Origin: Gemmatimonadaceae bacterium
Lineage (GTDB): Bacteria; Gemmatimonadota; Gemmatimonadetes; Gemmatimonadales; Gemmatimonadaceae
DNA: 46,865 nucleotides
NCBI GenBank assembly: GCA_025928185.1
Contig: JAICKA010000017.1
Span: forward strand, 1-46,865
Direction of reading: 5' to 3'
The notes below the pieces were generated by a model. The model did not search any database. It saw only the letters and a list, made by a program, of their open reading frames with translations, and was not told the DNA's origin. Shown piece after piece: positions 44,142 to 46,865 of this stretch; within the stretch, counting starts at the first letter, position 1; every line of letters begins with the position of its first letter. A program made the translations under genes and the position numbers.

Positions 44142-45014
44142 TCACTCCCGAGTCGTGTCCACCGGCGCGACGACGCGGAGATGCCCCGGCACGTGCCGGT
44201 ACTCGAGCGGCGCGCGAACTCGTACCAGCTCACCGTCGAGAGACACCGTGCTCGTGCGCGGCTCGATGCGGCAGGCGTCCACGAGAAAGGAATCCATCGC
44301 CGGCGTGTGCGCCACCGCATCGAGCCCGCGCGCTGCCGCGGCGAGTCCAAGCGCCAGCGCGCGTGCCCCCGACCGACGCCGCACGACCATGACGTGCAAT
44401 CCCGTTTTGCCGCCGCGCACGCGCGCGCCGAGCGTCGGGAGCTGCAACTCGCGCTCGCCAACACCGAGGAATACCAGCGGCGTCAGGTACTCGCGGGCGA
44501 CGCCTTCGACTTGCACGGACACGCGAAACAAGGGCATGCGGACCAGCAGACGCAGCCCGGCGACGACGGACGCCACGTGATACCCGAGCCGATGCTCGAG
44601 ACGCTCGCGCGCGCGCACGAACGCGACGTACGCGCCCACGGAGCTGGTGTTCAGGAACAGGCGATCGTTCACGACGGCGGCGTCCACCGGCACGGCGCGT
44701 CCGGTGATCGCCACTCGTGCGGCCAGCTCCAGATCCAGCGGAATGTCCAGGTCCTTGGCGAGATGATTCAGCGTGCCGCAGGGCAGAATCGCCAGCTCCG
44801 CGCCCGATCCCGCCATTGCCGCGGCCGCGCTGCCGATCGTGCCGTCGCCGCCCGCCACCAATACGCGCTTTGCGCCTTGCTCGAGTGCCTCTCGCACACT
44901 GGCCGCGAGCGTATCCGCCGGCACTTCACGAATCTCGAAACCGCCCACGGCCGACAGCGCGGCGCGGGCAGGGCCGGCGTTGCCGGCCAGTGGATTCACG
45001 AATGCGGGGATCAT
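44142..45014 (-). CDS. Diacylglycerol kinase family lipid kinase (YegS/DgkB-like)
   Basis: The 290-residue protein has the diacylglycerol-kinase catalytic domain. It starts MIPAFVNPLAGNAGPARAAL, with the ATP motif VAGGDGTIGSA near 53-63 and the substrate loop LPCGTLNHLAKDLDIP near 76-91. A C-terminal beta-sandwich holds SLDGELVRV. It phosphorylates a lipid, probably diacylglycerol or a sphingoid base. It is not part of the glycolate pathway; co-transcription with glcD is possible given the 41-bp gap. Confidence 0.93.
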   Translation of the reverse strand: MIPAFVNPLAGNAGPARAALSAVGGFEIREVPADTLAASVREALEQGAKRVLVAGGDGTIGSAAAAMAGSGAELAILPCGTLNHLAKDLDIPLDLELAARVAITGRAVPVDAAVVNDRLFLNTSSVGAYVAFVRARERLEHRLGYHVASVVAGLRLLVRMPLFRVSVQVEGVAREYLTPLVFLGVGERELQLPTLGARVRGGKTGLHVMVVRRRSGARALALGLAAAARGLDAVAHTPAMDSFLVDACRIEPRTSTVSLDGELVRVRAPLEYRHVPGHLRVVAPVDTTRE

Positions 45015-45058
45015 CTGTCCCCACCGGACAAGAACCGTACCCGGCGGGTCGGGTCAGC

Positions 45059-46865
45059 TCACGCGGTTTCCATCTCGCGCATGCGCTTGAGGATTGCGTC
45101 GAGCGCTCGCAGCTCGAAGGGCTTCTGAAGCACGGTGCACCGCGTGCGCCGCACGAACTCTGCCGCCTCCGCGGATGCAACATCCCCGGTGGAAAAGACG
45201 ACGCGCTCGAGCAGCTCCGGCGCGACTTCGGCGATCCGATCATGCAGCTCGACGCCGGAGCAACCCGGCATCTTCAAATCGGAGATCACCGCGGTGAATG
45301 CGGCTTCGCCGGAGAGGATCGCCGTCAATCCTTCCGCGCCGTCGACTGCTTCGTGCACCTCCCAGCCGCGCCGTGTAAAGAATCGGCAGAGCGCCGCACG
45401 AATCGATGACTCGTCGTCGATGATGAGAACGCGCGGCTTGGCGCCCGAGGCGGTGAGTGCGCGCGGAGGCGCAGCCAGCGAAGCGCGCGGCGTGTGACGC
45501 GGATCGGTCACCGCGCCGCCATCGATCGGCAGCGCGATCCGGAAGAGCGCACCGGTGCCTTCTGACGGCGGGCGATTCTCCACAGTGATGCGGCCGCCGA
45601 GCTGCTGCACGATGCCGAGCGTCACGGACAGCCCGAGGCCGGTGCCTTCACCGAGCGGCTTGGTGGTGAAGAACGGCTCGAAGATGCGATCGATGACCGA
45701 CGGCGGAATGCCCGGGCCCGTGTCGTCGACGATCATCTCGAGCTCGTGCGCCGAAACCGCGGCGCGCAGCCGCACCGTGCCGCCAGGTCCCGCGGCCTGC
45801 GCCGCATTGATCACCAGATTGGTGACGATCTGTTGCAGTCCGGCGCGATCGGTGTTGGCGTACACCTCGCCCGCGCGAAGCTCGGCAACCAGCTCGGCGC
45901 CGATCTCCTCGACGAGCGGCTCGAGCGCCTTCACGCTCGCGGTGAGCGCCTCCGTGAGCTGCACGCGTTCGCGCGACGCCTCACGGAAGCGCACGAACGA
46001 CAGCAGATCGCGAACGATCGAGCGCGAACGACGGGCCTGATCGCGAATTACCGAGAGCGCCTCGCGGTCGGCAGGTGTTCGTTCGTCGTCGAGCAGATCT
46101 TCGGCGAAGTGGAGAATTGCGGCGATCGGATTGTTCAGCTCATGCGCGACGCCGGAAACCAATTGTCCCAGTGCCGCGAGCTTCTCGGATTGGCGCAACG
46201 CCTGCTCGGCGGCGCGCAGCGGCGTGACGTTCTCCACGAATCCCTCGGAGAACCACACGGAGCCGCGCTCATCCCGATATGCGCGCGCGCTCACTCGCAC
46301 GGTGACGATGGTCCCGTCCTTCCGCCGCCAATCGGTTTCCGTGCTGCGAAGCTCGCCTTCCGCCTCGAGCTGGCGCAACAACTCGTCTCGCGCCGTTGCC
46401 GAAACGAACAGCCGCGCACCCATGTCCACCTGCAGCAGCTCGAGCGCAGAGTCGTAGCCGAGCAGGCGCACGAGCGTAGGATTCACGGCGAGCAGCCGCC
46501 CCGTGCCGGTCGCGCGGTAGATGCCGATTGGCGAGTTCTCGACGAACGAACGGAAGCTCGCCTCGGATTGACGCAGCGACTCGGCCGCGTGCGCGCGGTC
46601 CACAGCGATGCCGGCGAGCTGCGTCGCCATGGCGGTGACGCGCAGCTCGGCCACCGTTGGCGACCGCGACTCGCGCACGTACACTGCCAGCGCGCCCACG
46701 ATGCGGCCTTGCGGCGACCGGATTGGCGACGCCCAGCAGGCGCGATAGCCCTGCTCGACAGCGAGCGCGCGGTATTCGTTCCACAATCGATCGCGTGCGA
46801 TGCTTGGCGTAATGACTTGTTCGCGCCGGTAGACCGCCGTGCCGCACGACGCCGCGTGCGGTCCG
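45059..46865 (-). CDS. Hybrid sensor histidine kinase (GAF-PAS-HisKA-HATPase-REC), 5' partial
   Basis: The frame is open to the window end, so the N-terminus is missing; about 601 codons are visible. Going along the chain there is the end of a GAF domain (CGTAVYRRE, ACWASPIRSPQGRIVG), a PAS domain (FRSFVENSPIGIYRATGTGR, GFVENVTPLR), then HisKA with the phospho-His in VSGVAHELNNPIAAIL. The ATPase has the N-box in NLVINAAQAAG, DDTGPGIPP and GTGLGLSVTLGI. A C-terminal receiver begins VLIIDDESS and has the acceptor Asp in SDLKMPGCSG. It senses a cytoplasmic or small-molecule signal and can relay phosphate to a separate His-phosphotransfer protein not seen here. Confidence 0.95.
   Translation of the reverse strand, partial: GPHAASCGTAVYRREQVITPSIARDRLWNEYRALAVEQGYRACWASPIRSPQGRIVGALAVYVRESRSPTVAELRVTAMATQLAGIAVDRAHAAESLRQSEASFRSFVENSPIGIYRATGTGRLLAVNPTLVRLLGYDSALELLQVDMGARLFVSATARDELLRQLEAEGELRSTETDWRRKDGTIVTVRVSARAYRDERGSVWFSEGFVENVTPLRAAEQALRQSEKLAALGQLVSGVAHELNNPIAAILHFAEDLLDDERTPADREALSVIRDQARRSRSIVRDLLSFVRFREASRERVQLTEALTASVKALEPLVEEIGAELVAELRAGEVYANTDRAGLQQIVTNLVINAAQAAGPGGTVRLRAAVSAHELEMIVDDTGPGIPPSVIDRIFEPFFTTKPLGEGTGLGLSVTLGIVQQLGGRITVENRPPSEGTGALFRIALPIDGGAVTDPRHTPRASLAAPPRALTASGAKPRVLIIDDESSIRAALCRFFTRRGWEVHEAVDGAEGLTAILSGEAAFTAVISDLKMPGCSGVELHDRIAEVAPELLERVVFSTGDVASAEAAEFVRRTRCTVLQKPFELRALDAILKRMREMETA

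Overview
The window is high-GC bacterial chromosome, about 46.9 kb and almost fully coding. Gene content points to Gemmatimonadota or a close relative. The clearest hints are a PadR regulator directly followed by an ADOP-type (acidobacterial duplicated orphan permease) MacB/FtsX protein, several secreted S9-family proteins, many small lipoproteins and an AAK6-type cytidylate kinase. No tRNA, rRNA, insertion sequence, phage gene or CRISPR array was seen, and no intergenic gap exceeds 300 bp. The phylum call is an inference from gene content, not from a marker gene.

Region by region. 1-2763 (+): 3' part of an active-site-complete S9 peptidase. 2756-17715 (-): a long co-directional run. In transcription order it reads YggT membrane protein, degenerate receiver protein, metH, bifunctional homocysteine methyltransferase/methylenetetrahydrofolate reductase, NTF2-like lipoprotein, HEFGH membrane protein, GNAT-deacetylase fusion, short CbiX-type chelatase, acyl-CoA dehydrogenase, quinone oxidoreductase, a secreted plug-like protein and a Tat-exported amidase. 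17770-25552: a prolyl oligopeptidase homologue without its catalytic serine, an EVE-domain protein, citrate synthase, a small coiled-coil membrane protein, a short MutY, a NiCoT nickel/cobalt permease and a CopC-CopD fusion. 25566-34605: DUF1906 lipoprotein, VWA protein, ADOP permease with PadR, an unrecognised zinc-ribbon membrane protein, then a coupled set of MoxR-like AAA+ ATPase, GNAT and cytidylate kinase. 34837-40100: molybdopterin oxidoreductase, a small lipoprotein, DUF1802 protein, sugar-nucleotide-type epimerase and YgfZ/GcvT-like protein. 40185-46865: glcD-glcE-glcF glycolate oxidase genes, a diacylglycerol-kinase-like lipid kinase and a hybrid sensor kinase cut by the window end.

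The strongest non-coding signal is upstream of metH. The minus-strand leader at 16485-16537 matches the SAM-II (metA-type) riboswitch core: a 6-bp stem, a loop starting GAUUU and ending UUGCG, a linker, then GCUAAA and a 3-nt segment that can pair back to the loop. A textbook intrinsic terminator follows and ends 9 nt before the metH start codon, and a plausible promoter lies just upstream. The methionine genes metH and bifunctional metF overlap by GTGA. This suggests SAM-feedback control of a two-gene methionine/folate operon.

Other points worth attention are a single-chain acetyltransferase-deacetylase fusion, a probable pseudo-peptidase, two inverted octamer arrays that could form a long hairpin between the molybdopterin enzyme and the AAA+ gene, and a MoxR ATPase separated by about 5.5 kb from its likely VWA partner. 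Cobalt use is a minor theme: B12-dependent MetH, a CbiX-like chelatase and a NiCoT permease lie within 17 kb.
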